NCBI GenBank assembly: GCA_965601975.1
Contig: OZ271856.1
Coordinates: forward strand, 496,001-560,000
Direction: 5' to 3'
Length of the DNA: 64,000 bases
Source of the DNA: JANQIO01 sp965601975
GTDB lineage: Bacteria; Pseudomonadota; Gammaproteobacteria; Pseudomonadales; Halieaceae
A program made the translations under genes and the position numbers. Under the pieces are notes generated by a model, which did no database searches, had not been told where the DNA came from, and was given only the letters and a program-made list of their open reading frames with translations. This document shows, in pieces, positions 34,129 through 42,313 of the stretch (the first letter of the stretch is position 1; each line of letters starts with the position of its first letter).

Positions 34129-35023
34129 TGGAATCTGGTCGCCGCTTCGATTCCTTGAAGACCCTTGCTATGTATAGACCTATTGTCCCGGCAGACAGCA
34201 TGAGTAGACCGCCGATGAACCAGATCGAGACGAGAATACTCGTCCAGCCCTCGGGGATCTCGAAGAAAATTACCTGCAAACACAGATATATAACGCCGAT
34301 GATCGAGATGCCAAAAATGATCATTCCCAGAAAGAAAATGATCACAAGGGGCATCGCCGTGGATGACGTGATTGTCGTTACCAGTAGCTGGACCTTTCGG
34401 AACAGCGTGTAGTCGGAGCTTCCTTTGTGGCCCTTGGACATCGGGACCGATACTTGTTTAAACCCGGCCAGTGAAAAGGTGCACCAAAGGTCGTACTCGG
34501 TCTCTTCAAAGCAAAGTACCGCTTCCACAAAACGCCTCTTCATAAGGCGCGCAGTCATAGTGTCTGTGGGATATTCAAACTCGTGAATCAGGAGATTCAC
34601 CAGACGGTACGCGATCCACCCACTCAGCCGTTCGAAAAACGCTCCCTTTCTACTGATCTGTGTTCCGTGCACTGAATCTGCATCGGGCTCTGATTGCATG
34701 GTTTGCCAGAGCACAGACAGTGTTTCAGGGTCTTCTTCCAGGTCCGTATCGATAAGGAAGATGTAATCTCCCGCAGCTTGTTTTAGTCCAGCGCGGATGG
34801 CCTTGTGATGCCCAAAGTTTCGGGATAGATCGACAACCACAACGCGTGGATCTTGCCTATGAAGTTCGATCGCCTTCTCAAGTGAGTCATCGGGAGAACC
34901 GTCGTTTACAAGCACCAGCTCGAAATCATCTGTAATAGCTTCTGCACAAGAAACCATGCGCGAGTAGAACTCCTCGATATACCCGGAGGAGCGATACAAG
35001 GTGGCAACTATAGAAAGCTTCAC
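34100..35023 (-). CDS. GT2 polyprenyl-phosphate sugar transferase (ArnC/GtrB-like)
   Basis: A 307-residue inner-membrane glycosyltransferase. The GT2 domain carries LSIVATLYRSSGYIEEFY, LVLVNDGSPDDSLEKAI and FLIDTDLEEDPE near residues 92-103, the last with the metal-binding DTD. Two C-terminal helices (MPLVIIFFLGMIIFGISIIG and SIWFIGGLLMLSAGTIGLYI) are arranged as in ArnC and GtrB, which load undecaprenyl phosphate with one sugar. It overlaps the WbqC gene by 4 bp. Together with the WecE-like enzyme it would make a lipid-linked amino-sugar. Sequence does not tell the sugar. Confidence 0.88.
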   Translation of the reverse strand: MKLSIVATLYRSSGYIEEFYSRMVSCAEAITDDFELVLVNDGSPDDSLEKAIELHRQDPRVVVVDLSRNFGHHKAIRAGLKQAAGDYIFLIDTDLEEDPETLSVLWQTMQSEPDADSVHGTQISRKGAFFERLSGWIAYRLVNLLIHEFEYPTDTMTARLMKRRFVEAVLCFEETEYDLWCTFSLAGFKQVSVPMSKGHKGSSDYTLFRKVQLLVTTITSSTAMPLVIIFFLGMIIFGISIIGVIYLCLQVIFFEIPEGWTSILVSIWFIGGLLMLSAGTIGLYIARVFKESKRRPDSIVKEIYRGD

Positions 35024-35718
35024 AGCTCAAAACTCTTCATATATTGGGTCGCTGTCGGCCCTTGATTAAAAATGAGGTCCAGAATCGACACCGCGTGTTC
35101 GAAAGGTGGGAAAAGTTGCCCATATTCCGGGTATCCGGAATAGTCCATCCAATGAACATTGATTCCGGCTGCCGCGAACGCTTCCTCATCAATGTACTCT
35201 TTTGCAGCTGGGCCAGATAGGTAGGTGTCAGAATTCGTTTGCTTGCACAGGCCGATCAATTTCTCGTTCCTTCCATCTACCAGGTCGTAGTCTGATGAAT
35301 CAGATATCTTGGTGCGGATTCCCAGAATGTCGTTGATCAAGAGTATAAACGCCTTGTTGATCTCGCTGAGCAAGTCACTGCCGGGATTTTCATACAGATT
35401 CCTGAAGGGATCGGCATACTGCCTGAAGTAGGCAGATTTCGCGTAATTTGCCTGAATTGAACCCCAGTGCTTCCGTCCCCAATTCGGGTTGCTTACCTTT
35501 GTGCTGGAGATTTTCTGTCCGGATTGACGGCTGACTCTGACAGGAATGCTCAGCCATTCTGCGCCTCTGGGGGTTTTGATCTTGTTTCTATTTCTCCAGT
35601 CTCCTCGAGAGTACTCTACGGAATCAAAAAGAATAAACTCATCCACCGTGTTGATGAGATCGAAATAGCCTTTCCAGGGAATGTAGTTGGACTGAATAAT
35701 GCCTAGAGTCTTCTTCAT
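35020..35718 (-). CDS. WbqC-family protein
   Basis: A 232-residue cytoplasmic protein. The N-terminus LGIIQSNYIPWKGYFDLIN is the signature of the WbqC family (PF08889), with VEYSRGDWRNRNKIKT and WLSIPV following. Members are found in O-antigen and glycopeptide loci, often beside DegT-type aminotransferases. A role in acylating or otherwise modifying amino-sugars has been suggested but the reaction is not established. Here it sits between a WecE-like aminotransferase (4-bp overlap) and the polyprenyl-phosphate transferase. That order suggests it acts on the nucleotide amino-sugar before lipid loading. Confidence 0.88.
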   Translation of the reverse strand: MKKTLGIIQSNYIPWKGYFDLINTVDEFILFDSVEYSRGDWRNRNKIKTPRGAEWLSIPVRVSRQSGQKISSTKVSNPNWGRKHWGSIQANYAKSAYFRQYADPFRNLYENPGSDLLSEINKAFILLINDILGIRTKISDSSDYDLVDGRNEKLIGLCKQTNSDTYLSGPAAKEYIDEEAFAAAGINVHWMDYSGYPEYGQLFPPFEHAVSILDLIFNQGPTATQYMKSFEL

Positions 35719-36857
35719 GAAGCCGTGAGAATTTTTCTTACCTGGTCTACAACCATATTTTGGTCTGCCTCGCCTATTCCAAACCAGAGTGGGAGTCGAA
35801 CGAGCCGGGACGACTGCTTTTCCGTGACGCGCATGCCCCCATGGGCTTTTCCAAACTTCGACCCGGCGGGTGCGCTGTGGAGCGGCACGTAGTGAAAGAT
35901 GGCGTTCACACCGTTCGAGTTTAGAGACTCCAGGACTGCATTTCGGTTGAAATGCTCCGCCAGCAGCACGTAGTACAAGTGGCCATTGTGTTCACAATCC
36001 GCGGGGATGACAGGTCTTCTCAGCAGTTGCGCCTCTTCAAGCGGCTGCAGCATTTCGTGGTATAGATCCCAGGCCGCTCTTCGCCCCTTGGTTATTTCGT
36101 GCGCGTCTTCGAGCTGCGAGGCCAGGAACGCCGCGGTGAGTTCGCCGGGTAGGTAAGAGGAACCGATGTCTTGCCATGTGTACTTGTCTACAGCGCCACG
36201 CAGGAACTGGCTTCGATCAGTACCCTTTTCCCTTACGATCTCGGCACGATCGACCATGTCGGATGAGTTGACCAAAAGTGCACCGCCTTCCCCGGATATA
36301 ACGTTTTTTGTTTCATGGAAACTCAGGCACCCCAGGTGGCCTATGCTGCCGAGTCGACTGCCTCTGTAGCTGGAGAGAACGCCCTGGGCTGCATCTTCGA
36401 TCACCAGAAGCTCATGCTTGGCGGCAATCTCGCAGATACGCTCCATTTCACAAGATACACCGGCGTAGTGAACTGGGACGATAGCTCGAGTCCTGGCAGT
36501 TATCGCTGATTCGATCAGGGACTCGTCGATGTTCAGTGTATCTTCTCGGATGTCGACAAAAACCGGCTTCGCGCCCCTTAAGGCGAAAGCGTTAGCCGTG
36601 GATACGAATGTGAATGACGGCATGATGACTTCATCGCCGGGTCCTACATCTGCCAGGATTGCAGACATTTCCAGGGCTGCTGTACAGGAATGAGTCAGGA
36701 GTGCTCTACGTGCACCTGTGTCTTTTTCCAGCCAATCGTGGCAGCGGTCCGTGAACGGTCCGTCACCAGCCAACTTACTGTTAGCGTGTGCCTGTGCAAT
36801 GTATTCGAGCTCTCTGCCCGACATATAGGGTTTGTTGAACGGTACGTACTCGGCCAT
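35715..36857 (-). CDS. wecE: dTDP-4-amino-4,6-dideoxygalactose transaminase-like (WecE/RffA)
   Basis: A 380-residue PLP-dependent sugar aminotransferase. The N-terminal VPFNKPYMSGRELEYI and TDRCHDWLEKDTGARRALLT are distinctive of WecE/RffA rather than of other DegT-family enzymes. Cofactor residues lie in THSCTAALEMSA and VIEDAAQG; the PLP lysine is in SFHETKNVISGEGGAL near residues 179-194. WecE makes dTDP-Fuc4N from dTDP-4-keto-6-deoxyglucose. The supplying enzymes RmlA and RmlB are not in this window. It is the second gene of the - strand operon and overlaps the WbqC gene by 4 bp. Confidence 0.88.
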   Translation of the reverse strand: MAEYVPFNKPYMSGRELEYIAQAHANSKLAGDGPFTDRCHDWLEKDTGARRALLTHSCTAALEMSAILADVGPGDEVIMPSFTFVSTANAFALRGAKPVFVDIREDTLNIDESLIESAITARTRAIVPVHYAGVSCEMERICEIAAKHELLVIEDAAQGVLSSYRGSRLGSIGHLGCLSFHETKNVISGEGGALLVNSSDMVDRAEIVREKGTDRSQFLRGAVDKYTWQDIGSSYLPGELTAAFLASQLEDAHEITKGRRAAWDLYHEMLQPLEEAQLLRRPVIPADCEHNGHLYYVLLAEHFNRNAVLESLNSNGVNAIFHYVPLHSAPAGSKFGKAHGGMRVTEKQSSRLVRLPLWFGIGEADQNMVVDQVRKILTAS

Positions 36858-36868
36858 TTGTGGATTTC

Positions 36869-37732
36869 TTATTGGAGCCCTTTCACATAACCCTGGTTTG
36901 TAGAACCCTGGGTGCCCTTTTTCGCCACTACCAGTATGCTCCCCCCAACGGGCCAGCGAAAAGCCTGCGAAATGCGGGCGTCGATGCTGGTTATCGCTGA
37001 CATGATGCTGTTCGTTATGCCCTTCACGGAGTACTCGAATTTAACCGAGGTGTCGTTTCCGCCACCGGTGCCTCTATTCTCGCCTCTCAGCACACGTCTC
37101 AGGAAAAGCAGCGGAACCAGTGAAAAATAGAAGTACCTTGCGTCGATGATTTGGAAGCCTGCATTCGACAGGTCCCTTGAAATGTCGCGCTTTGTGTATC
37201 GCCTGAAGTGGCCGGCCTCCACATCTTCGCTACTCCATAACCAGGCGTGGGCTGGCACCGTCACAAACATATACCCTCCAGGGTGCAGCATTTCTCTTGC
37301 CGCCATCAGGCCGTCATGGGGGCGCTCCAGATGCTCAAGGACATCAAACATTCCCAGCGCATCAAACTCATCCTCAAAGGGGTTTCGGTAGATATTGAAT
37401 CTATAACACGTTTTTAGGCCTGCTGAGCGCGCGTACTGGAGGCCGTTCACATGAAATTCGCCAAGTGCCGCATTCAAGCCCTGTTGCTGTAAAGAAAGAG
37501 CAATAACGCCTGTGCCGCCGCCAATATCCAGGAAGGAAGATTCAGGCGTTAGATGTCGCAACACCGTGTTGCAGATCAACCGCCTTCGAGGGCCAAACCA
37601 GAAGTGGTGCTCCTCTAGCTCTGCAAGCTGATCCAGTCCTTCTTGGGCATAGCCTTCAGGCTCTGGTGTGCTCTCAGAAAGGAAGTCGATATAGCCATCG
37701 ACGTGCTTGTATGTGGCGCCTGCTTTGATCAA
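36869..37732 (-). CDS. Class I SAM-dependent methyltransferase
   Basis: A 287-residue methyltransferase with LEEHHFWFGPRRRLI near residue 40, a motif frequent in glycan-locus methyltransferases. The SAM loop is FLDIGGGTGVIALSLQQ near 67-83. LGMFDVLEHLERPHDGLMAA and MLHPGGYMFVTVPAHAWLWS complete the core. The C-terminal 80 residues contain a hydrophobic stretch (YFYFSLVPLLFLRRVL), suggesting membrane association. It is the first gene of the six-gene operon. The 158 bp upstream hold no gene and probably the promoter. Confidence 0.8.
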   Translation of the reverse strand: MIKAGATYKHVDGYIDFLSESTPEPEGYAQEGLDQLAELEEHHFWFGPRRRLICNTVLRHLTPESSFLDIGGGTGVIALSLQQQGLNAALGEFHVNGLQYARSAGLKTCYRFNIYRNPFEDEFDALGMFDVLEHLERPHDGLMAAREMLHPGGYMFVTVPAHAWLWSSEDVEAGHFRRYTKRDISRDLSNAGFQIIDARYFYFSLVPLLFLRRVLRGENRGTGGGNDTSVKFEYSVKGITNSIMSAITSIDARISQAFRWPVGGSILVVAKKGTQGSTNQGYVKGLQ

Positions 37733-37890
37733 CTTGGGCTTCGATGCGGTTTGCTGTGCCGCACTGTTGGAGGAATTGTATGGGGAGTTCCTGAGAACAG
37801 AAAATCTCAGGAAGGAATTATGTCAGCAATGCTGTTTTTCACAAAGGCGAAGAAGCCCGGGTAAAAGGGGGCGGGTATACCTATATGCCG

Positions 37891-38313
37891 CTACGCCACC
37901 CCACCCAGCACCTTGCAGAAACTCCCATCCTCCCGGTAGAACTCCGGGCGCTCCTGCAGCCACTTACGGGCCAGCATGGGGTTCGTGAAGATCCGGAAGG
38001 TGCCGCGATCGATCAGGTCCGCAAAGGACTGGACGATGCCGGAGCGGTCTGCCTCGGGCACGATGACCGCTACGCGCGCGGTGGCCGCCATGGGGATGTT
38101 CTGGCGCGAGAAATCCACGAAATCCACCAGTTCCGGAATGGTGATATGGGACAGGTTTGCCTGGGAGAGATCGCAAAGGCGATTCAACTCCTTGCGGAAG
38201 CCGGGGTCGCGAACCATGAACTCGGCCGCGGCCTTGAAGTCGGCGATTGACGGAGATTGACGCACTTCTACGAAAATACAGCGTTGTTCTTTCAGTATGC
38301 GGTGCTGAATCAC
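37891..38313 (-). CDS. Small STAS/SpoIIAA-like protein of unknown function
   Basis: A 140-residue soluble protein with a GTG start at 38313. Alternating strands and helices (RCIFVEVRQSPSIADFKAAA, LCDLSQANLSHITI, RVAVIVPEADRSGI) end with FRIFTNPMLARKWLQE. The A-x-x-W-L ending and the order of elements resemble SpoIIAA-like (STAS/SEC14-type) single-domain proteins, whose function is not known. It is monocistronic, between the operon ending at 33 kb and a gene-poor interval. The family call is by pattern only. Confidence 0.5.
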   Translation of the reverse strand: MIQHRILKEQRCIFVEVRQSPSIADFKAAAEFMVRDPGFRKELNRLCDLSQANLSHITIPELVDFVDFSRQNIPMAATARVAVIVPEADRSGIVQSFADLIDRGTFRIFTNPMLARKWLQERPEFYREDGSFCKVLGGVA

Positions 38314-38622
38314 TGGTCTATGGCCTCGCTCTGCAGATGTTCGTTAGCGTTTTTTATAGTGTTTGCCGTACGAAAAAGGCCCTCACGGGGCCTGTCTTTC
38401 TACAAGTCTTCTACATCTTTCACCTGTGGGCAGCATATACGGCCACCTGAACAAGCTTGGATCAAAGGTACTGCAATTGAGCTGCCGGGTCTAGAAATAA
38501 TTCGGTAATCTCACACAAAAAATTCAATATAAACCATAGCCTTAGCTATGCTTATTGAAGTGAAATAAAGGTGGCATAGTGAAACTTTTGGAGCCTGGCG
38601 CGCACCCCGGTAGCGGCGAATT
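38314..38622. other. 309-bp A+T-rich interval without a gene
   Basis: No coding frame with a recognisable product was found. It contains a hairpin that would terminate - strand transcription (38371-38394) and a 6-bp inverted repeat (CATAGC, 38535-38540, with GCTATG, 38545-38550). The composition changes sharply here, from A+T-rich glycan genes to G+C-rich household genes, so this is a probable boundary of the glycan locus. Confidence 0.5.
38371..38394 (-). terminator. Rho-independent terminator, - strand
   Basis: On the - strand AGGCCC (38394-38389) pairs with GGGCCT (38383-38378) around a 5-nt loop and is followed by a run of five T. It would end transcription of the galE-amidase pair, whose last stop is at 38623. 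Confidence 0.6.
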
Positions 38623-40077
38623 CTACAGCTCCGGCGCCACAAACCCCCGGTGGTGCTGCTCCAGCAGCGAAGCCACCGCTAACGCAGTGCGGTCCTCGAG
38701 GTAGTCCGCCACCACCTGCACGCCGATCGGCATCCCCTCGCTCGACAGGCCTACCGGCGCCGCGGTAATCGGCAGCAGGGCATTGAGGGTCAGGCCGGCC
38801 CAGCCCAGCACGTCCAGGTAGGGGCGCTCTTCGCCGTTCACGGTCAGCACGCGGCTGTGCATATCCGGGTTGTGATCGTGCGGGAACGCCGTCACGAAGG
38901 CGCAGGGGCAGAGCAGGGCGTCGTAGTCGGTAAAGAAGTCCGCCCACGCCTGGCGGATATGCTCGCGCTTTTCGGCCTGCCTTGCCCACTCCCGGTGGCT
39001 GGCGGCGATGCCGCGGGCCTGCAGCATGGGCAGGCTGACATCGGCGGGGTCGCCGTTCTCCACCAGGTCTTTCATCATGTCGTAGACCGCTTCGGGCATG
39101 CCCGGCCCCATGGCGGCCATCAGCATGATGGCGTAGTTGACCTGGTTCTCCTCCGGGTCGACCCGGGGGCGGGCGTGTCGGTCCACAAGCGCACCGGCCT
39201 GCTCCAGGCTGTCGGCCGCCGCTTCAATGGCATCGCGAATGTCGGTATCTACCGGGCAGAACGCTGCATCGGACCACACCGCAATGCGCAGCTTGGCGGG
39301 GTCGGTGGCCCGCGCCGGTGGCAGCTCGATGCGGTAGGCCTTGGCGTCCTCGGGGTTGGGGGCGCAGACAATATCCAGCGCCTTTTCCAGGTCCGCCACG
39401 CAGGTGCCGATCGGTCCCACCACCGACAGGTCAGATTCGCTGATGACGTTTTCGCCCGGCGGCAGGTGGCCGCGCTGGCTGACAATGCCGAAGCTGGGCT
39501 TGTGCCCGTACACGCCGTTGAAGTGGCTGGGGGTGCGAATGGAGCCGCCGATATCGCTGCCCAGTTCCAGCGGTGTCAGGCCCGCGGCCACGGCCGCAGC
39601 GGCGCCGCCGGAGGACCCGCCGCAGGTGCGCTCGGCATTCCAGGGATTGTTGGTGGTGCCGTAGACCTCGTTGAAGCTCTGCAGGTCCGAACTCATGAAG
39701 GGAACATTGGTCTTGCCGAAGATGATGGCCCCGGCGTCCACGTAGCGCTGCACGGCGACGGCATTGGAGGTGGGAACATTGTCCCTGCACTCGGGAATGC
39801 CGCCCACGGTGACGATGCCCTCGGTGCACAGGGCGTCCTTGATGGTCAGCGGCACGCCGTGCAGCGGTCCCCAGTCCTCGCCGCGTCCGGCGGCCGCGTC
39901 TGCTTCAGCAGCGCGCGCCCGCGCCCGCTCGGCATCCAGCGCCACTACCGCGTTGAGCTGCGGGTTGATCTGTTCCACGCGGTCCAGAAAGAACTCCAGG
40001 ACGTCTGCAGAAGTCAGGCGCTGGGCTTTGATGTCTTCGGCCAGGTCGAAGGCACTGCGGTAGAGAATGTCGGTCAT
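38623..40077 (-). CDS. Amidase (amidase signature family)
   Basis: A 484-residue hydrolase with the Ser-cisSer-Lys triad of the amidase signature family. LTIKDALCTEGI holds the lysine near residue 80. TCGGSSGGAAAAVAAG near residues 150-165 and GSDIGGSIRTPSHFNGVYG near 173-191 hold the two serines. No signal peptide. Similar enzymes hydrolyse varied carboxamides and the substrate is not evident. GatA is unlikely because gatB and gatC are absent. It overlaps galE by 4 bp on the same strand, so the two are coupled. Confidence 0.92.
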   Translation of the reverse strand: MTDILYRSAFDLAEDIKAQRLTSADVLEFFLDRVEQINPQLNAVVALDAERARARAAEADAAAGRGEDWGPLHGVPLTIKDALCTEGIVTVGGIPECRDNVPTSNAVAVQRYVDAGAIIFGKTNVPFMSSDLQSFNEVYGTTNNPWNAERTCGGSSGGAAAAVAAGLTPLELGSDIGGSIRTPSHFNGVYGHKPSFGIVSQRGHLPPGENVISESDLSVVGPIGTCVADLEKALDIVCAPNPEDAKAYRIELPPARATDPAKLRIAVWSDAAFCPVDTDIRDAIEAAADSLEQAGALVDRHARPRVDPEENQVNYAIMLMAAMGPGMPEAVYDMMKDLVENGDPADVSLPMLQARGIAASHREWARQAEKREHIRQAWADFFTDYDALLCPCAFVTAFPHDHNPDMHSRVLTVNGEERPYLDVLGWAGLTLNALLPITAAPVGLSSEGMPIGVQVVADYLEDRTALAVASLLEQHHRGFVAPEL

Positions 40078-41090
40078 GATGGGTATCCGTCGGGGTTTTT
40101 GCTTTGCCAGTTCCAGGCGTCTTGTGCCATGTCCTCGATGTCCAGGCGGGCGACCCAGCCCATTTCCATCTCGGCCAGGGCGGTGTCAGCGAAATACATG
40201 TCGATGTCGCCGTCCCTGCGGGGGGCCACTTCGTAGGGTATGGGCTCTCCCACAGCTTTTTCAAAGGCCGCGTGTACTTCCAGCACCGAGTAGGGTCGGC
40301 CGGTGCCCAGGTTCATGGCCATGTAGCCCCGCTTTTCCTTCAGCAGGTCCAGGGCTGCGACGTGGCCCTTGGCCAGGTCGACCACGTGGATGTAGTCGCG
40401 CACCCCGGTGCCGTCCGGGGTGTCGTAGTCGTCGCCGAACACCATGAGCTTTTCACGGAAGCCCGCCGCCACCTGGGTGATAAAGGGCGCCAGGTTGTTG
40501 GGGGTGCCTTTCGGGTCTTCCCCGATGAGTCCGCTGGGATGGGCGCCGACCGGGTTGAAGTAGCGCAGGGCGATGCAGTTCCAGTCGCTGTCCTTGTCGT
40601 GCAGTGATTTCAGGTGCCGCTCCACGGCCAGCTTGGTCTTGCCATAGGGCTGGGCAGGATTGGTGTCGGCGTACTCGGGGAGTGGCTCGTTGCTGGAGAT
40701 GCCGTAGACGGTCGCCGAGGAACTGAACACGATGTCCTTGACTCCGTGTGCCTCCATCACGTCGCACAGGTTGATGGAGCCGCCCATGTTGATGTCGAAG
40801 TACAGCTCGGGATTTTCGACAGATTCCGCCACCGACTTCAGGCCCGCAAAGTGAATCACGGCATCGATGGGAAAATCATTGAACACGCCGTCCAAGGCGT
40901 CCTTGTCGCGCACATCGGCCTGCACGAACAGGAGGTCGCGGAAGCTGATCTTCTCGACCCGGCGCAGCGCTTCCTGGCGCCCAGACTCGAAGTTGTCGAC
41001 GACAACCACGGCATAGCCTGCCTCCAGCAACTCCACACAGGTGTGAGAGCCGATATAGCCGGCGCCGCCGGTCACCAAGATAGTCTTCAA
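40074..41090 (-). CDS. galE: UDP-glucose 4-epimerase
   Basis: A 338-residue NAD-dependent short-chain dehydrogenase that interconverts UDP-glucose and UDP-galactose. It begins TILVTGGAGYIGSHTCVELL (NAD motif near residues 8-16). The catalytic serine lies in VFSSSATVYG and the tyrosine-lysine pair in YGKTK near residue 149. DYIHVVDLAKGH and GYMAMNLGTGRPYSVLEV follow. The start appears to be TTG at 41090, only 40 bp from the divergent xseB. It can supply UDP-galactose for the glycan locus to the left as well as for general metabolism. Confidence 0.96.
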   Translation of the reverse strand: MKTILVTGGAGYIGSHTCVELLEAGYAVVVVDNFESGRQEALRRVEKISFRDLLFVQADVRDKDALDGVFNDFPIDAVIHFAGLKSVAESVENPELYFDINMGGSINLCDVMEAHGVKDIVFSSSATVYGISSNEPLPEYADTNPAQPYGKTKLAVERHLKSLHDKDSDWNCIALRYFNPVGAHPSGLIGEDPKGTPNNLAPFITQVAAGFREKLMVFGDDYDTPDGTGVRDYIHVVDLAKGHVAALDLLKEKRGYMAMNLGTGRPYSVLEVHAAFEKAVGEPIPYEVAPRRDGDIDMYFADTALAEMEMGWVARLDIEDMAQDAWNWQSKNPDGYPS

Positions 41091-41130
41091 CTGCTACAAT
41101 CTCTGCTTTATCGCAAATCGAGTCTAGCTC

Positions 41131-41376
41131 ATGGCCCGGGCCAAAAAAATTGATTTCGAATCATCACTGTCGCAACTGGAAGAGTTGGTCGACAGCATGG
41201 AAGAAGGCGAACTGACCCTCGAGGAGTCCCTCAAGGCGTTCGAGGCCGGCATGAAGCTGACCCGCGAGTGCCAGCAGGCGCTGAAAGACGCCGAGCAGAA
41301 AGTCGAGGTGTTGATGCAGCAGGGCAGCGAGCTGGTGGCGGAGCCCCTCGACCCGGAGGATCTCGACGAGGCATGA
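41131..41376 (+). CDS. xseB: Exodeoxyribonuclease VII small subunit
   Basis: An 81-residue acidic helical protein. IDFESSLSQLEELVDSMEEG and LTLEESLKAFEAGMKLTREC are the classic XseB signatures. It joins XseA to degrade single-stranded DNA from both ends. The stop overlaps the ATG of ispA by 4 bp, the usual gammaproteobacterial arrangement. Confidence 0.97.
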   Translation: MARAKKIDFESSLSQLEELVDSMEEGELTLEESLKAFEAGMKLTRECQQALKDAEQKVEVLMQQGSELVAEPLDPEDLDEA

Positions 41377-42299
41377 GCAGCGCCCCCTCAGATTCTCTCA
41401 CCGCCCTGCAAAACCGTTGTACCGACGCCCTGGTCGGGCTGCTGGGTCACGGCAACAGCGAATTTTCTCCCGACGCCGGCCCCTACCTGGTGCGGGTGTT
41501 CGAGGCCTCGGCCTACGCATTGACCCGCGGCGGCAAGCGGATTCGGCCCCTGCTGGTGTACGGGGCTGCTGCGGCGGTTGACCCGGAAACGCTCGACGGC
41601 GATCCGGCCACGCTCGATTACGTGGCCTGTGCGGCGGAAATGATCCACGCCTATTCCCTGGTCCATGACGACCTGCCGGCCATGGACGACGACGAACTGC
41701 GCCGCGGCCAGCCCACCACCCATATCGCCTTCGATGAGGCCACCGCCATCCTGGTGGGCGACGGCCTGCAGGCCCGGGCCCTGGAATTGCTCACGGATAC
41801 GCACGGCCTGGATGCCGGTGTCCGCCTGCAAATGGTCAGGGCCCTGGCGGCTGCGGCGGGGCTGCGGGGCATGGTGGGCGGCCAGGCCATCGATATCGGC
41901 GCGGTAGACCTGGAGATCGATGCCACCCATCTCGAAACCATGCACGCGCTGAAAACCGGGGCGCTGATTCGCGCCAGCGTGGCCCTGGGCGGGCTGGCGG
42001 CCGGCGCCTCCGAAGAGCAGCTTGGGGCGCTGGACGACTATGCCGACGCCATCGGCCTGGCCTTCCAGGTCTGTGACGACATCCTCGATGCCACGTCGGA
42101 CAGCGAAACCCTCGGCAAGACGGCGGGTGCCGATGCGGCGCACCACAAGCCCACCTACGTCAGCCTGCTGGGCCTGGAGGCCTCGCGGGCCAAGGCCGAG
42201 AGCCTGCTGGCGGAGGCGAATACGGCGCTGGAAGGCTTCGGCGACAATGCCTCGCTGCTGCGCGAAATCGCGGACTATATTGTCCATCGCATCAACTGA
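41373..42299 (+). CDS. ispA: Farnesyl diphosphate synthase (short-chain polyprenyl synthase)
   Basis: A 308-residue all-helical prenyltransferase joining isopentenyl diphosphate to allylic primers. The first aspartate-rich motif DDLPAMDDD is at residues 98-106 and the second, DDILDATSD, near 236-244. GGKRIRPLL near residue 50 binds isopentenyl diphosphate. The ATG at 41373, overlapping the xseB stop, is chosen; a longer in-frame start lies inside xseB and has no support. dxs, which often follows directly, is instead at 31.1 kb. Confidence 0.95.
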   Translation: MSSAPSDSLTALQNRCTDALVGLLGHGNSEFSPDAGPYLVRVFEASAYALTRGGKRIRPLLVYGAAAAVDPETLDGDPATLDYVACAAEMIHAYSLVHDDLPAMDDDELRRGQPTTHIAFDEATAILVGDGLQARALELLTDTHGLDAGVRLQMVRALAAAAGLRGMVGGQAIDIGAVDLEIDATHLETMHALKTGALIRASVALGGLAAGASEEQLGALDDYADAIGLAFQVCDDILDATSDSETLGKTAGADAAHHKPTYVSLLGLEASRAKAESLLAEANTALEGFGDNASLLREIADYIVHRIN

Positions 42300-42313
42300 A
42301 GCTGCGCTACACT

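Noticed and set aside
38857..40236. Long + strand frame of 459 codons opposite the amidase gene
   Set aside because: The opposite strand encodes a complete amidase with its triad; the long frame is a by-product of high G+C codon use.
41268..41372. Upstream extension of ispA
   Set aside because: It lies inside xseB; the ATG overlapping the xseB stop gives the usual IspA N-terminus.
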